Shown: in pieces, positions 43,417 to 52,974 of the stretch
How the letters are laid out: each line of letters starts with the position of its first letter
How positions within the stretch are numbered: position 1 is the stretch's first letter
NCBI GenBank assembly: GCA_021108035.1
Contig: JAIORQ010000102.1
Coordinates: 1 to 60,789 of the forward strand
Direction of reading: 5' to 3'
Length of the DNA: 60,789 nucleotides
Source: Bacteroidales bacterium
GTDB taxonomy: Bacteria; Bacteroidota; Bacteroidia; Bacteroidales; JAADGE01
Translations under genes and position numbers: made by a program
Notes under the pieces: model-generated
The model's database searches: none
What the model was told of the DNA's origin: nothing
What the model saw: the letters and a program-made list of their open reading frames with translations, nothing else

Positions 43417-44343
43417 CTATAAAGGCTCTCTGCTGTTATTCAAACAATGATCAACTAATTCTTCAAGATTTGCAGTTCCTACGCACATAACCTTATCTGC
43501 ACCGCCCCAATAGATTTTTACACTGCCGTCTTCTTCAGGAACAGCTGCACAGGAGAAAACAACATTATGAACATAGCCGGTTATTTCATAAACTTCTTCC
43601 GGTTGAAGTATCCATTCATCTCCGACAGCAATTATCTTTGAAGGATCTTTGAGATCATGTAAAGCCACACCCAATCTGTAAACACTTCCGTCCATTGTCG
43701 GGAATACTCCATGGTAAATGTTTAACCAACCCCTGTCAGTTTTAATTGGAGGAGCCCCGGGTCCGATCTTCATCTCGTCCCAGTGATACTGCATAGGTTT
43801 CATTATTAATTTTGATTCTCCCCAGTATATTAAATCCGGTGAATATGATATCCAAACAGACCAAGGTGAAATTTCTGAATGTGGTCGATCTAATCGAGCA
43901 TAAAGCCCGTTAAATTTCTCGGGAAAGATCACAACATTGCGATAATCGGCTTCTGTTATCAAGGAAAATCTTTCTACTGACTTAAAATCTTTTGTTTTTG
44001 CAAGTCCGATTCGCACACCATGTCTTGAATAGGCACTGTATGTGATGAGATACTCTCCGTCCGTGAAAATGATTCTGGGATCTTCAATTCCGTATTCTTC
44101 ATATTCGGCAAACTCACCGTCCGTTGCCGGAATCATAAAGGGTTTGTCTTTCACCTTGAAATTATAGCCGTCATCACTTTCAGCTAAGCCCAAAATACTT
44201 CTTCCGTTAAGTTTGTGAGACCTGAAAAGCATCATATACTTGCCGTTATGCTTTACTACTCCTGCGTTATGGACGGTTGCAACCGGATACGGAACATCAT
44301 CTTTCGTTAAAATCGGATTATTTTTATATCGTTTTATTATCAT
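43417..44343 (-). CDS. Glycoside hydrolase family 130 protein (short form)
   Basis: The 308-residue cytoplasmic enzyme shows the GH130 propeller: YPVATVHNAGVVKHNGKYMM, EYGIEDPRIIFTDGEYLITY with the E-D-P-R segment that places the catalytic Asp, then FPEKFNGLYARLDRP, KIGPGAPPIKTDRGWLNIYH and VVFSCAAVPEEDG. These features fit mannosylglucose or mannooligosaccharide phosphorylases. It lies between two glycosyltransferase genes on the same strand, so the cluster can both build and break a mannoside. Confidence 0.9.
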   Translation of the reverse strand: MIIKRYKNNPILTKDDVPYPVATVHNAGVVKHNGKYMMLFRSHKLNGRSILGLAESDDGYNFKVKDKPFMIPATDGEFAEYEEYGIEDPRIIFTDGEYLITYSAYSRHGVRIGLAKTKDFKSVERFSLITEADYRNVVIFPEKFNGLYARLDRPHSEISPWSVWISYSPDLIYWGESKLIMKPMQYHWDEMKIGPGAPPIKTDRGWLNIYHGVFPTMDGSVYRLGVALHDLKDPSKIIAVGDEWILQPEEVYEITGYVHNVVFSCAAVPEEDGSVKIYWGGADKVMCVGTANLEELVDHCLNNSREPL

Positions 44344-44610
44344 AATTTATTAAAATAAAGCCACAAATTAATATTTTTAAAAATTGTCTCGTCTGCTACA
44401 AAATTTATTGAATATAAAAAAAATGCTAAAATGATTAAATGCGAGAATGTTATAATAAAAAGGACATAATTTTAAAATCACAGATTGATGTTATTTCCAT
44501 TATTGTTTGTTTTTTAATTATTTAAGCATTTAATTATTATAACCGGTTATATAACTGTATTTATAATAAAACATTTCCTGTAAAATACCGGTAGAACTAT
44601 AATTTGGACA
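44344..44610. other. Gene-free stretch, nothing recognisable
   Basis: Very AT-rich. No convincing hairpin or promoter. A short phrase (AAATGATTAAATGC) also occurs in the gap at 41.5 kb; it is too simple to interpret. Confidence 0.4.
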
Positions 44611-46842
44611 CTAATCAGTTTCATGAAAATCTTCAAAAGCCTGTAATATTGTTAAATGTGATATCATATAAGCTAAGGTGCTTTCAGCTCCTTGATTTCT
44701 GTTAATACCGTAACTTTCCAGACCGTCACAACACCCGTTTGTTTCAAAATCATAAAGATTCATCCTCATATCATTTTCTCCCAAGAACCACATAAATGAA
44801 GTATAAAGATTATTAAGATATATTTTTTCTTTCGTTAAATTATAGGCCTGATGAAACATTAAAACCATAGCCAAAGCATCAACAGGTTGTTGTGCAAATA
44901 AAGAACGCTCACCGTCTTTTACAAACCATTTTTCATTACCGATAATTGACAGATAACCTTCTTTTAATGTTATTTCAGATAAAAAGTCAAGACTCTCAAA
45001 TGCGACTTTTTTTATTCTTTTTTCTTTCAGAATTTTGAACGCGTGCAATAAAGCCAGAGGCAATATGGCATTATCATAAGTTAATAATGATTCGAACCAT
45101 TTCCAATTATCGGTTTTATTATTTCCGTAGTGATTAATTAATTTATTTGTTAAACTCAATAATATTTTAATCATTCCCTCATCTGTCGGTGTTCCGTACA
45201 GATAAAGACTAATACCTATAATAGTATAAGCAATACTTCTGATAGATTTTAATTCCTCAAAGTTGGGTAATGCTTTAAAAAATATCTCTCTTCCGCTTTG
45301 AAAATATGCATCGTTTGGAGCATTTCCCAAAAGATATCCTAATGCCCAAATTGTTCTTCCGAATGAATCTTCCGAACCTGTTTCATCCAAATAATCTCTT
45401 TTGAAACTTAAAAAATTTCTGAATGTTCCGTCTGTATTTTGCATATAATGGATATAGCTTAAATAGACCGGGCATAATTTAAGTGCATCAGCATTCTTCT
45501 TTTGCTTATATGCCATTAATGACATAAGTAAGGCTCGTGCATTATCATCTAAACAATATCCGTCTTTTAAATTAGGAATTCCGAATTTTGCATGTTGAAT
45601 AATGCCGGTATCATCTGTCATCCTTTTAATGTGTAACAAAGAGAAGGGAGGCAATATAAGAGGATCCAAAACGGTTTCTTTTTTCTTTATTTGTTTCGGC
45701 TTTTCTTTAATAAGTTTTTCACTTAACTCTACATATTTTTTACCGGTTTTAGTCCAAGTTGTTTTTCTGCCGTATTCAAAAGCATTGCTTCTTAATTTTT
45801 TTAATTCTTTCGGATTGTCAAGAAGATTTAAAATAATTGAAGATAATGCATTATGATCATTAAATTTAAAGAGTTTTCCTCTTTCGTCAGCCAAAAGTTC
45901 TTCTGCATGCCAATATGGTGTTGATATAACAGCAGAACCTACACCAACAGCATAAGATAATGTTCCGCTGGTAATTTGGGCTTCATTTAAATAAGGAGTA
46001 ATATAAATATCAGAAGCAGATAAATACTTAAATAATTCATTTTGGTTTAAAAACTCATTAAGAAATAAAACATGATTTTCCAGATTAAGTTTTTTTACAA
46101 GTTTCATAAGATATATACGGTATTCTTCTCCGGAATGTCTGATCACATTCGGATGGGTTTTTCCTAATATAATATATATAACATTTTTATGTTTTTCAAT
46201 AACCTTAGGTAATGCTTTAATTGCTGTCTCAATTCCTTTGTTTCTGCCGATAAAACCAAAAGTCAGCAATACTTTTTTCCTTTCGAGTTTATATTCTTTT
46301 TTTGATTGTTTTTGATCGAAAAGTATATCCGGAACACCGTGTTCGATATATGCGATTTTATCTTTCGGAACCTTGTAAATTTTTGTCAAGAAACCAATGG
46401 CTTTTAAGCTCATTACTACTACTTTACCACTCATTTTACAGATTTCTTGCAAAACAGCTTTTTCATTATATGAAGGTTTTTTAAGGACTGTATGCAAAGT
46501 TACTACCAAAGGAATATTCAGTCTGTGAAGTAAAGGTAAAATATATACACCGTTTTGACCGCCGAAAATACCGAATTCATGTTCAAGAATGCAAATATCG
46601 GCTCCGCTTATATTAATGAATTTTGCCGCTTCGAGATAGTCACGCTGAAATTCTTGCCGTATCATTAATTTAACCTCTTCAGGATATATTGAACATTCTT
46701 CATTATCGCTCATTGCTACAAGAAACCCTTCATTAGTATCTTCTTTCAAAGAATTATTCAGCATTGAGACTCTTAAATTTTTCGTAAAAGTTCCGATACC
46801 ACATTCACGCGGCGGATATGTTCCTATATATGCAAATTTCAT
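44611..46842 (-). CDS. Fusion of a GT4 glycosyltransferase and an alpha/alpha-toroid domain
   Basis: The 743-residue protein has an N-terminal GT-B domain (1-375): YIGTYPPRECGIGTFTKNL, VVTLHTVLKKPSYNEK, LLTFGFIGRNKGIETAIKAL and the region TPYLNEAQITSGTLSYAVGV. Residues ~400-743 form a second domain: GYCLDDNARALLMSLMAYKQ, DETGSEDSFGRTIWALGYLL, then NRNQGAESTLAYMISHL. The recurring aromatic and helical pattern resembles an (alpha/alpha)6 barrel as in glycosidases. It may couple synthesis and trimming of a mannan-type chain. The order GT-toroid, GH130, GT4 on one strand suggests an operon. Confidence 0.82.
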   Translation of the reverse strand: MKFAYIGTYPPRECGIGTFTKNLRVSMLNNSLKEDTNEGFLVAMSDNEECSIYPEEVKLMIRQEFQRDYLEAAKFINISGADICILEHEFGIFGGQNGVYILPLLHRLNIPLVVTLHTVLKKPSYNEKAVLQEICKMSGKVVVMSLKAIGFLTKIYKVPKDKIAYIEHGVPDILFDQKQSKKEYKLERKKVLLTFGFIGRNKGIETAIKALPKVIEKHKNVIYIILGKTHPNVIRHSGEEYRIYLMKLVKKLNLENHVLFLNEFLNQNELFKYLSASDIYITPYLNEAQITSGTLSYAVGVGSAVISTPYWHAEELLADERGKLFKFNDHNALSSIILNLLDNPKELKKLRSNAFEYGRKTTWTKTGKKYVELSEKLIKEKPKQIKKKETVLDPLILPPFSLLHIKRMTDDTGIIQHAKFGIPNLKDGYCLDDNARALLMSLMAYKQKKNADALKLCPVYLSYIHYMQNTDGTFRNFLSFKRDYLDETGSEDSFGRTIWALGYLLGNAPNDAYFQSGREIFFKALPNFEELKSIRSIAYTIIGISLYLYGTPTDEGMIKILLSLTNKLINHYGNNKTDNWKWFESLLTYDNAILPLALLHAFKILKEKRIKKVAFESLDFLSEITLKEGYLSIIGNEKWFVKDGERSLFAQQPVDALAMVLMFHQAYNLTKEKIYLNNLYTSFMWFLGENDMRMNLYDFETNGCCDGLESYGINRNQGAESTLAYMISHLTILQAFEDFHETD

Positions 46843-47037
46843 TAATGTAGATGTTTTTAGTTAAACTCATTATTTTTATGTAAAAAAGACATAAGGTAAA
46901 TACAATTTATACTTTTGGGTATAAATATATTTAAAGTTAAGGAAAGATTAATAAAGAATTTTAAATATACAACATATTTCTGAAAAAAAGAATTGTTTTT
47001 CCGGAATTTTTTTGAAGATTCGGAATTCTACAAATAA

Positions 47038-47063
47038 AAAAAGAGAGCATTTGCTCCCTTTTT
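47038..47063 (-). terminator. Terminator of the T9SS gene
   Basis: Short stem GGGAGC / GCTCTC with A-rich and T-rich flanks on both sides, about 27 nt after the stop of the gene at 47090. It looks bidirectional. Confidence 0.65.
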
Positions 47064-47089
47064 TATTAGTTAAGATTTTTATAATGATA

Positions 47090-48931
47090 TTATTTTACAA
47101 TAACTCTTTGTACCACTGTTGTTTCATTATTACTGAAACGTAAAAAATAAACTCCTGCATTATTAATCTCAATAGTTGAGCTGCCTGTAAGAGCTTGAGT
47201 ATTAATAATTTTTCCTGTAATATCAAATACTTCAAGATTAAAGTTATTTTCAACATTTATGTTAAATACTCCGTCAGAAGGATTGGGATAAATGCTTATT
47301 CCAACCGCAATAAGATTCTTAACAGAAATAGTTTCAGTCATATGAACTGCTACAGTTTGACCTGCATCAGCAGTAACTGTATAAGTATCGGTAAAATCAT
47401 CAAACCCGACAGCTGTTACAGTATAAGTATAATTTCCTTCTTCAAGGTCAATTGCAACTTCTCCTGCAGTGGTTGTATAAGTTCCACCTCCTATTGCAAT
47501 TTCAGCACCGTCAATCGGGACTGTTCCGTCGTCAACGGTAAATGTTACTGTATAAATATTTTCAATATTTGTACCCTTTTCATAAAAAACTTCTCTTTCT
47601 ACATAACCACCGGGAATATCAAATCTCAGATCAGGCCAAACAACATGCAAATTTCCGTCTGAATCAAATTTACATTCAGGGGAATCTATAAGGTCTTCGC
47701 TGTTAAACACTTGAGCCTCACTAAATCCTGATACTGAATCAAATTCAATAAAATTACATGTTTTAAGATAAGTATCTGTATAAATTATTGCACAATTACC
47801 TTCTAAATCACAATCAACTGAAAGATATTTCGGAAAATTACCGTCGGTTTCGCTTATAAATTTATGCTCCGACATTGCAAACTCTTCATTAAGTATATTA
47901 TAATTAATACATTTTATTGTATCTCTAAATGGTGAAAAGTTAGGATTTTGCCATATTGCAATAATTGCATTTTCATCATCTTTTTTTGATATATCATATA
48001 TTATAGAGTTACTGTTATCTGTATTATATTGAGTTTGAGGAACAGATTGAATATCAGTTAAAGTATGTGTAGTTTCATCATAAATTCTGTATCTTAATTC
48101 TTGTTCATTCAGATTTGAAGTTTCTTCATTAAAAATGATCATTGCTTTATTGTTTCCTATGTTTACCATATACGGATAAGTTGCACTTAAATTATCTGAG
48201 GCAGTTGAGACAATAATATCACTCGACCAAGTGGTGCCGTCGTAGTATTTCATATAAATTTCTTCATAATCTTCGTTTTCTCTGTTGTCGAAACCCCAAA
48301 TTACTACAGGTAAATTATTATCTGTTGAATAAATATCGTGATGAGCATGAGAAGATACACTGCCGCCTGCTTCGGAAATTTCTACACCATCACTCCACAG
48401 GTCTTCAGAGGCATCATAAAAAGAATATCCGATAAAATTTCTATAGTTTTCAAAAGCCCAAACATTATACATTGAATGAATATCTCCGTTTGGAGAAACT
48501 GCAACTGCCGGGAAATGATTATTCCTTGCACCAATAACTCCGCCCTTATCAATATATATTGGTTCTGTCCAATCACCGGCAGGCTCTTTTTTTCTGAACA
48601 TTATTTTTTGTAATCCTGTTCCTTCGTGATTATCATTATAAACAACATATAATGTTCCGTCAGCTCCCACATCTATACGAGGATCCCAAGAGTCAGCATT
48701 TTGATTATCCGAAATGTCATAATCTTCATTATTCCAAATAATTGACAGATTACGTATTAAATTTTTGTTTAACTTATTTTTATCAATAATTTCCGAAATC
48801 TCTTTTTCTGTATCAGAATAATATATTTTTCCGTCAGTATCAGTTATATATTTTTCAAAACTTTCTGATTGTGAGAAAGATATTGATATTGACAATAACA
48901 ATATGGCGATTAATAAAATTTTTTGTTTCAT
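47090..48931 (-). CDS. Secreted T9SS cargo protein with carboxypeptidase-regulatory-like domain
   Basis: The 613-residue precursor has a signal peptide (MKQKILLIAILLLSISISFS). A long beta-propeller-like region follows, with repeats such as DPRIDVGADGTLYVVYNDNH and HFPAVAVSPNGDIHSMYNVW. Next comes a PEGA/CarboxypepD_reg-like beta sandwich (FTVDDGTVPIDGAEIAIGGG), and finally the type A sorting domain ISIYPNPSDGVFNINVENN...GVYFLRFSNNETT. It is exported by the type IX system and probably surface bound. The ligand is unknown. Architecture is like the gene at 3910 but without Asp boxes. Confidence 0.85.
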   Translation of the reverse strand: MKQKILLIAILLLSISISFSQSESFEKYITDTDGKIYYSDTEKEISEIIDKNKLNKNLIRNLSIIWNNEDYDISDNQNADSWDPRIDVGADGTLYVVYNDNHEGTGLQKIMFRKKEPAGDWTEPIYIDKGGVIGARNNHFPAVAVSPNGDIHSMYNVWAFENYRNFIGYSFYDASEDLWSDGVEISEAGGSVSSHAHHDIYSTDNNLPVVIWGFDNRENEDYEEIYMKYYDGTTWSSDIIVSTASDNLSATYPYMVNIGNNKAMIIFNEETSNLNEQELRYRIYDETTHTLTDIQSVPQTQYNTDNSNSIIYDISKKDDENAIIAIWQNPNFSPFRDTIKCINYNILNEEFAMSEHKFISETDGNFPKYLSVDCDLEGNCAIIYTDTYLKTCNFIEFDSVSGFSEAQVFNSEDLIDSPECKFDSDGNLHVVWPDLRFDIPGGYVEREVFYEKGTNIENIYTVTFTVDDGTVPIDGAEIAIGGGTYTTTAGEVAIDLEEGNYTYTVTAVGFDDFTDTYTVTADAGQTVAVHMTETISVKNLIAVGISIYPNPSDGVFNINVENNFNLEVFDITGKIINTQALTGSSTIEINNAGVYFLRFSNNETTVVQRVIVK

Positions 48932-49093
48932 TTTTTGTTATTTAATAAATAAATTATCTTTAATATATTTTGTTATGAACGATTTTGACTACCAAAACAG
49001 ATTCAATATTTTTAATTTATCTAATTTACGAAATAATCTGAAATTATCAATGAAAGAAACACATTTAATAATACCTAAAAAAGCTGAATGTTG

Positions 49094-49576
49094 TTATTTA
49101 TTATTGAGACGTTCCCAATTACTTGATTGTTTTCCTGTTAACTTTGAAACAGTAAGTTTTAATATTACCATTCTGTCAACATGTTGAGGTTTGAAATCTG
49201 TTATATCGGGAGCACCGTGTTGAGTCATAATGATTGTTAGCCCATGTATCTTTTCATTAAAATCTTCAATAATTTCTATTGTTCCGTAACCGACAACGGA
49301 ACGATATAAAGTTGTCCATTTACAAGCAAGCTTATCTTTAATGATCTCTGATTTATGTTCAATTTCAAAACATACAGAATTATTTTTTCTTAAGACATCT
49401 AATTTTTTGCCTTTAAGAGCAGAATGAATATATATGCAATTATTATTATATCCGTAATTGAAAGGCAACAAATAAGGTCTTTCACCATCTGTCATTGCTA
49501 TTCTGCAAATAATTGAAGTTGATAATATTTCTTCGATTATTGCAGTATCTTTTATTTCTTGATTAGTTTTTCTCAT
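49094..49576 (-). CDS. Pyridoxamine-5'-phosphate-oxidase-like flavoprotein (NimA type)
   Basis: The 160-residue protein starts MRKTNQEIKDTAIIEEILST, as is usual for the NimA-like branch of the split-barrel FMN-binding family. It continues with CRIAMTDGERPYLLPFNYGY and YIHSALKGKKLDVLRKNNSV, which form the FMN site, and SVVGYGTIEII. Members include nitroimidazole reductases, but most are uncharacterised. I placed the start at 49576 because of this conserved N-terminus; 17 codons upstream are open. Stands alone between two export-related genes. Confidence 0.88.
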   Translation of the reverse strand: MRKTNQEIKDTAIIEEILSTSIICRIAMTDGERPYLLPFNYGYNNNCIYIHSALKGKKLDVLRKNNSVCFEIEHKSEIIKDKLACKWTTLYRSVVGYGTIEIIEDFNEKIHGLTIIMTQHGAPDITDFKPQHVDRMVILKLTVSKLTGKQSSNWERLNNK

Positions 49577-49694
49577 TTTTTTCAACAGCTGTAACAATTC
49601 AATATACTGATTGCATTTTAATTGCAATTTTTTTCTGTCCTTGAAAATAAACTTATTGTTTTCTTCTTCTAATAAATTGATTTGACATTTTGTT

Positions 49695-50360
49695 TTAATT
49701 ATTAATAACCAACAACCATTCTCCGGGATCAGTTATTTCAAATTCGAAAATTACAGGATACATATATGTATTAAGTTTAGAAAGTGTTTCATATTCAATT
49801 TTAACCGTAACAGGATATTGAATATTATCTATGATCATGCAATTGACAGTTCCTGATGAAGGTTTAATTGACAGATTAGAAACTGATGAGTTTATCATTC
49901 CTTGCCTCATTAGTTTTATTTCGATTTTGTTATGAATTTCGTTAAGTTTTGTAAAGCTGTATCTTTCTACACTTCTTTTATATTTGACAGCGGGTTTTTT
50001 TGGTTTTGGTCCAATATATTTGTCAAACTCCCAAATACCTGAAAAAACACTGTCTTTTTCGTTTATTCTAAAGCTAAACGTTCCTTCACCGTTTCTTTTT
50101 CCTTTGTTCCAATATCCATCATATTTATCTCCGTTTGCCCATGTATAAACACCTTTGCCGTCAGGAAGCCCCTTTACAAATCTTCCGACGTAATTGTCAA
50201 TACCGGATGCTGTGCCTTTGCCGTGAGCGAGTCCTTTTTTACATTTTCCGTCATAGTTTTCAGAAATTTCGGGAATAAGGACTTTACATTCATTCTGACT
50301 TAAGCTTACAATGCTGAATATCATCAACATAAAGAAAGTTAAATGCTTGAAATACTTCAT
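49695..50360 (-). CDS. Exported MORN-repeat protein, copy B
   Basis: The 221-residue paralogue of the protein at 37452 has a signal peptide (LTFFMLMIFSIVSLSQ), then MORN repeats (YDGKCKKGLAHGKGTA, YVGRFVKGLPDGKGVYTW, YDGYWNKGKRNGEGTF), then the same C-terminal domain with KRSVERYSFTKL. Both genes end in a similar E-I-N/T-D-P-G-x-W pattern (FEITDPGEWLLVINN here). The 12 kb between the copies makes a simple recent tandem duplication unlikely. Function unknown. Confidence 0.8.
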   Translation of the reverse strand: MKYFKHLTFFMLMIFSIVSLSQNECKVLIPEISENYDGKCKKGLAHGKGTASGIDNYVGRFVKGLPDGKGVYTWANGDKYDGYWNKGKRNGEGTFSFRINEKDSVFSGIWEFDKYIGPKPKKPAVKYKRSVERYSFTKLNEIHNKIEIKLMRQGMINSSVSNLSIKPSSGTVNCMIIDNIQYPVTVKIEYETLSKLNTYMYPVIFEFEITDPGEWLLVINN

Positions 50361-50532
50361 TTTAGAAAAAATTTGGGATTAAAAGAATTATTAAAAATGA
50401 AACAGCTAAAATTATACCAAGAATAAAAAATCTTTAAAGGAAAATTTGAGTTTAGTAAATAATAAATGAATTTGCAGAATGAATTGTTTGTCATTTGATA
50501 TTATCACTTCATCATTAATAACTTAAATGTTT

Positions 50533-50563
50533 TTGAAAATACGATACATTTATTTTATTTTTG
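50533..50563 (+). promoter_or_regulatory. Bacteroidota-type promoter for the S9 peptidase gene
   Basis: TTG at 50533-50535, a 20-nt spacer and TATTTTTG at 50556-50563, ending 28 nt before the ATG at 50592. Both boxes fit the consensus. Confidence 0.65.
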
Positions 50564-50591
50564 AATTTTAATATAATAAACTAACTGAAAA

Positions 50592-52700
50592 ATGAATATA
50601 AAAAGACAAATATTTATCGGCTTAATTATAATTTTGAGCCTTAATTCATGTAAAGAAGAAGAAATGAAAGCACCAATAGCTGAAATTAAGCCTGTTGAAT
50701 TAACAAAGCACAAGCATACTCGTGTGGATAACTATTATTGGATGAAAGACAGAGATTCATCTTATGTTATTGATTATTTAAATGCCGAGAATGAATATAC
50801 TAAAGCAATGATGAAAGAAACAGATCAATTCCAAAAAGATCTTTATAATGAAATGCTTTCAAGAATTAAACAAACAGATAATTCTGTTCCGTATTTGTAT
50901 AACGGTTATTATTATTATACCCGATATGAAGAAGGGAAAGAGTACCCTGTCTATTGCAGAAAGAAAGGAAATCTTGATTCCGGAGAAGAGATAATGTTGA
51001 ATGTAAATGAAATGGCAGAAACTTATGCATATTTTCATGTAGGGGGACTATCTGTAACACCCGATAATAAACTTTTAGCCTATTCTGTTGATACTGTTTC
51101 GAGAAGAAAATATACAATAAAATTCAAAAGTCTTGAAACCGGTAAAGTTTATGGAGATCAAATCCCGAACACATCAGGAGAAATTACATGGGCAAATGAC
51201 AATAAAACGATTTTTTATTCAACCATAGATGAAACATTAAGGCCTTATAAAATTCATCGTTATGAATTAGGATCAAATAAAAGTGTTGATGTTTATGAGG
51301 AAAAAGATTCGACTTTTGCATGTTATGTTTATAAAACAAAATCTTCTGAATATTTGGTCATCGGATCATCTTCAACCGTAGCTGATGAATACAGAATATT
51401 AGAAGCCGGGAAACCCAAAGGAACTTTTCGAATATTTGAAACCAGACATGATGATATGCTCTATGACATTGATCATTATAAAGATAAGTTTTATATACGA
51501 ACCAATTTAAATGCTAAAAACTTCAGTTTAGCGGAAACTTCGGAAAATAAAACAAGTTCTGAAAACTGGAAGCTTATAATTCCTCACAGAGACGATGTTT
51601 TGTTAGAGAGCTTTGAATTATTTAACAACTATTTGGTTGTTGAAGAGCGAAAACACGGCTTAATACAATTAAGGGTTATTGATCAAAGAAGCAAGGAGGA
51701 ACATTATGTGGATTTTGGTGAAGAAACTTATTCTGCTTATATCAGTATTAACAGAGAATTTGATACCGGTAAGTTACGTTTTGGTTACACATCTTTAACA
51801 ACCCCTAATTCTACCTTTGATTATGATATGACTAATCGCAGAAAAAAGTTAATGAAAGAGCAAGAAGTATTAGGAAGCTTTGATAAAGACGACTACAAAG
51901 CTGAACGAATTTGGGCTGAAGCACCCGACGGTACAAAAGTGCCGATATCTTTGGTTTATAAAAAAGATCTTTTCAAAAAAGACGGAAGTAAGCCTCTTTG
52001 GATACAAGCTTACGGTTCTTACGGCTCTTCTTCAGATGTTTATTTTAGTACTGTGCGTTTAAGTTTATTAAACAGAGGGTTTGTATATGCAGTAGCACAT
52101 GTACGCGGAGGTCAAGAAATGGGTCGATACTGGTATGATGAAGGCAAATTATTAAATAAAAAAAACACATTTACTGATTTTATTGCTTGTACAGAATTTC
52201 TTCAAAAAGAAAAATACACATCTTCCGAGAAAACTTTTGCATGGGGCGGAAGTGCAGGCGGATTGCTGATGGGTGCCGTATCTAATATGAAACCGGAAAT
52301 ATATAAAGGAATTATTGCATCCGTTCCGTTTGTTGATGTTATGACAACCATGCTTGACGAAACCATACCACTTACTACATCTGAATATAATGAATGGGGC
52401 AATCCTAACGATAAGACTTATTATGATTATATGTTATCTTATTCTCCGTATGATAATGTTGAGGCTAAAGATTATCCGAATATGTTAATTACAACCGGTT
52501 ATCATGATTCGCAAGTTCAATATTGGGAACCGGCAAAATGGACGGCTAAATTAAGAACCATGAAGAAAGATAACAACTTATTGCTTCTAAAAACTAATAT
52601 GGATTTCGGACACAGCGGTGCTTCCGGTCGTTTTGAAAAATTAAAGGACGCTGCTTTGGAATATGCTTTTGTATTTAAATTAAGCGGTATAAAAGAATAG
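50592..52700 (+). CDS. S9-family serine peptidase (oligopeptidase B-like) lipoprotein
   Basis: The 702-residue precursor starts with a lipoprotein signal, IFIGLIIILSLNSC, Cys20 being the likely lipid site. The N-terminal propeller opens with HKHTRVDNYYWMKDRDS, as in oligopeptidase B. The C-terminal alpha/beta-hydrolase has PLWIQAYGSYGSS, the nucleophile Ser554 in WGGSAGGLLMG and His674 in DFGHSGASGRFE; the Asp lies between them near HDSQVQYWEPAKW. Oligopeptidase B cleaves short peptides after basic residues. It is periplasmic or surface-bound here. Confidence 0.92.
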   Translation: MNIKRQIFIGLIIILSLNSCKEEEMKAPIAEIKPVELTKHKHTRVDNYYWMKDRDSSYVIDYLNAENEYTKAMMKETDQFQKDLYNEMLSRIKQTDNSVPYLYNGYYYYTRYEEGKEYPVYCRKKGNLDSGEEIMLNVNEMAETYAYFHVGGLSVTPDNKLLAYSVDTVSRRKYTIKFKSLETGKVYGDQIPNTSGEITWANDNKTIFYSTIDETLRPYKIHRYELGSNKSVDVYEEKDSTFACYVYKTKSSEYLVIGSSSTVADEYRILEAGKPKGTFRIFETRHDDMLYDIDHYKDKFYIRTNLNAKNFSLAETSENKTSSENWKLIIPHRDDVLLESFELFNNYLVVEERKHGLIQLRVIDQRSKEEHYVDFGEETYSAYISINREFDTGKLRFGYTSLTTPNSTFDYDMTNRRKKLMKEQEVLGSFDKDDYKAERIWAEAPDGTKVPISLVYKKDLFKKDGSKPLWIQAYGSYGSSSDVYFSTVRLSLLNRGFVYAVAHVRGGQEMGRYWYDEGKLLNKKNTFTDFIACTEFLQKEKYTSSEKTFAWGGSAGGLLMGAVSNMKPEIYKGIIASVPFVDVMTTMLDETIPLTTSEYNEWGNPNDKTYYDYMLSYSPYDNVEAKDYPNMLITTGYHDSQVQYWEPAKWTAKLRTMKKDNNLLLLKTNMDFGHSGASGRFEKLKDAALEYAFVFKLSGIKE

Positions 52701-52974
52701 GGAATAAATTCAACTGATTATTATTTTGGCTCTTTTATGTGAGTATTTTTTAAAGCTTTATCGGCGGAATAGGATGTATCTTTTAAACTAATGGGGAATT
52801 ATGCGTTAATCTGTTTTTTAAATGAGATATTGACATAATTGTCTTTACTGAAAACTTGACTTATCCGGAACAAGCAGATTCTTAATAACTTATCAGTAAT
52901 TCATTATTCAACCCATTCTCTTTGATTTCAACACATATTATTGTAACTTTACAGTATCATTTATTCCTGTGATT
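52701..52974. other. Gap with a probable pcm promoter
   Basis: TTTG (52921-52924), a 19-nt spacer and TAACTTTA (52944-52951) resemble the phylum promoter, with one mismatch, and lie 24 nt before the pcm start. The rest holds nothing I can name. Confidence 0.45.

Noticed and set aside
47195-47662. A 155-residue plus-strand frame opposite the T9SS gene
   Set aside because: It is antisense to a well-supported coding region and rich in Asn, Ser, Cys and Ile as expected for a shadow frame.
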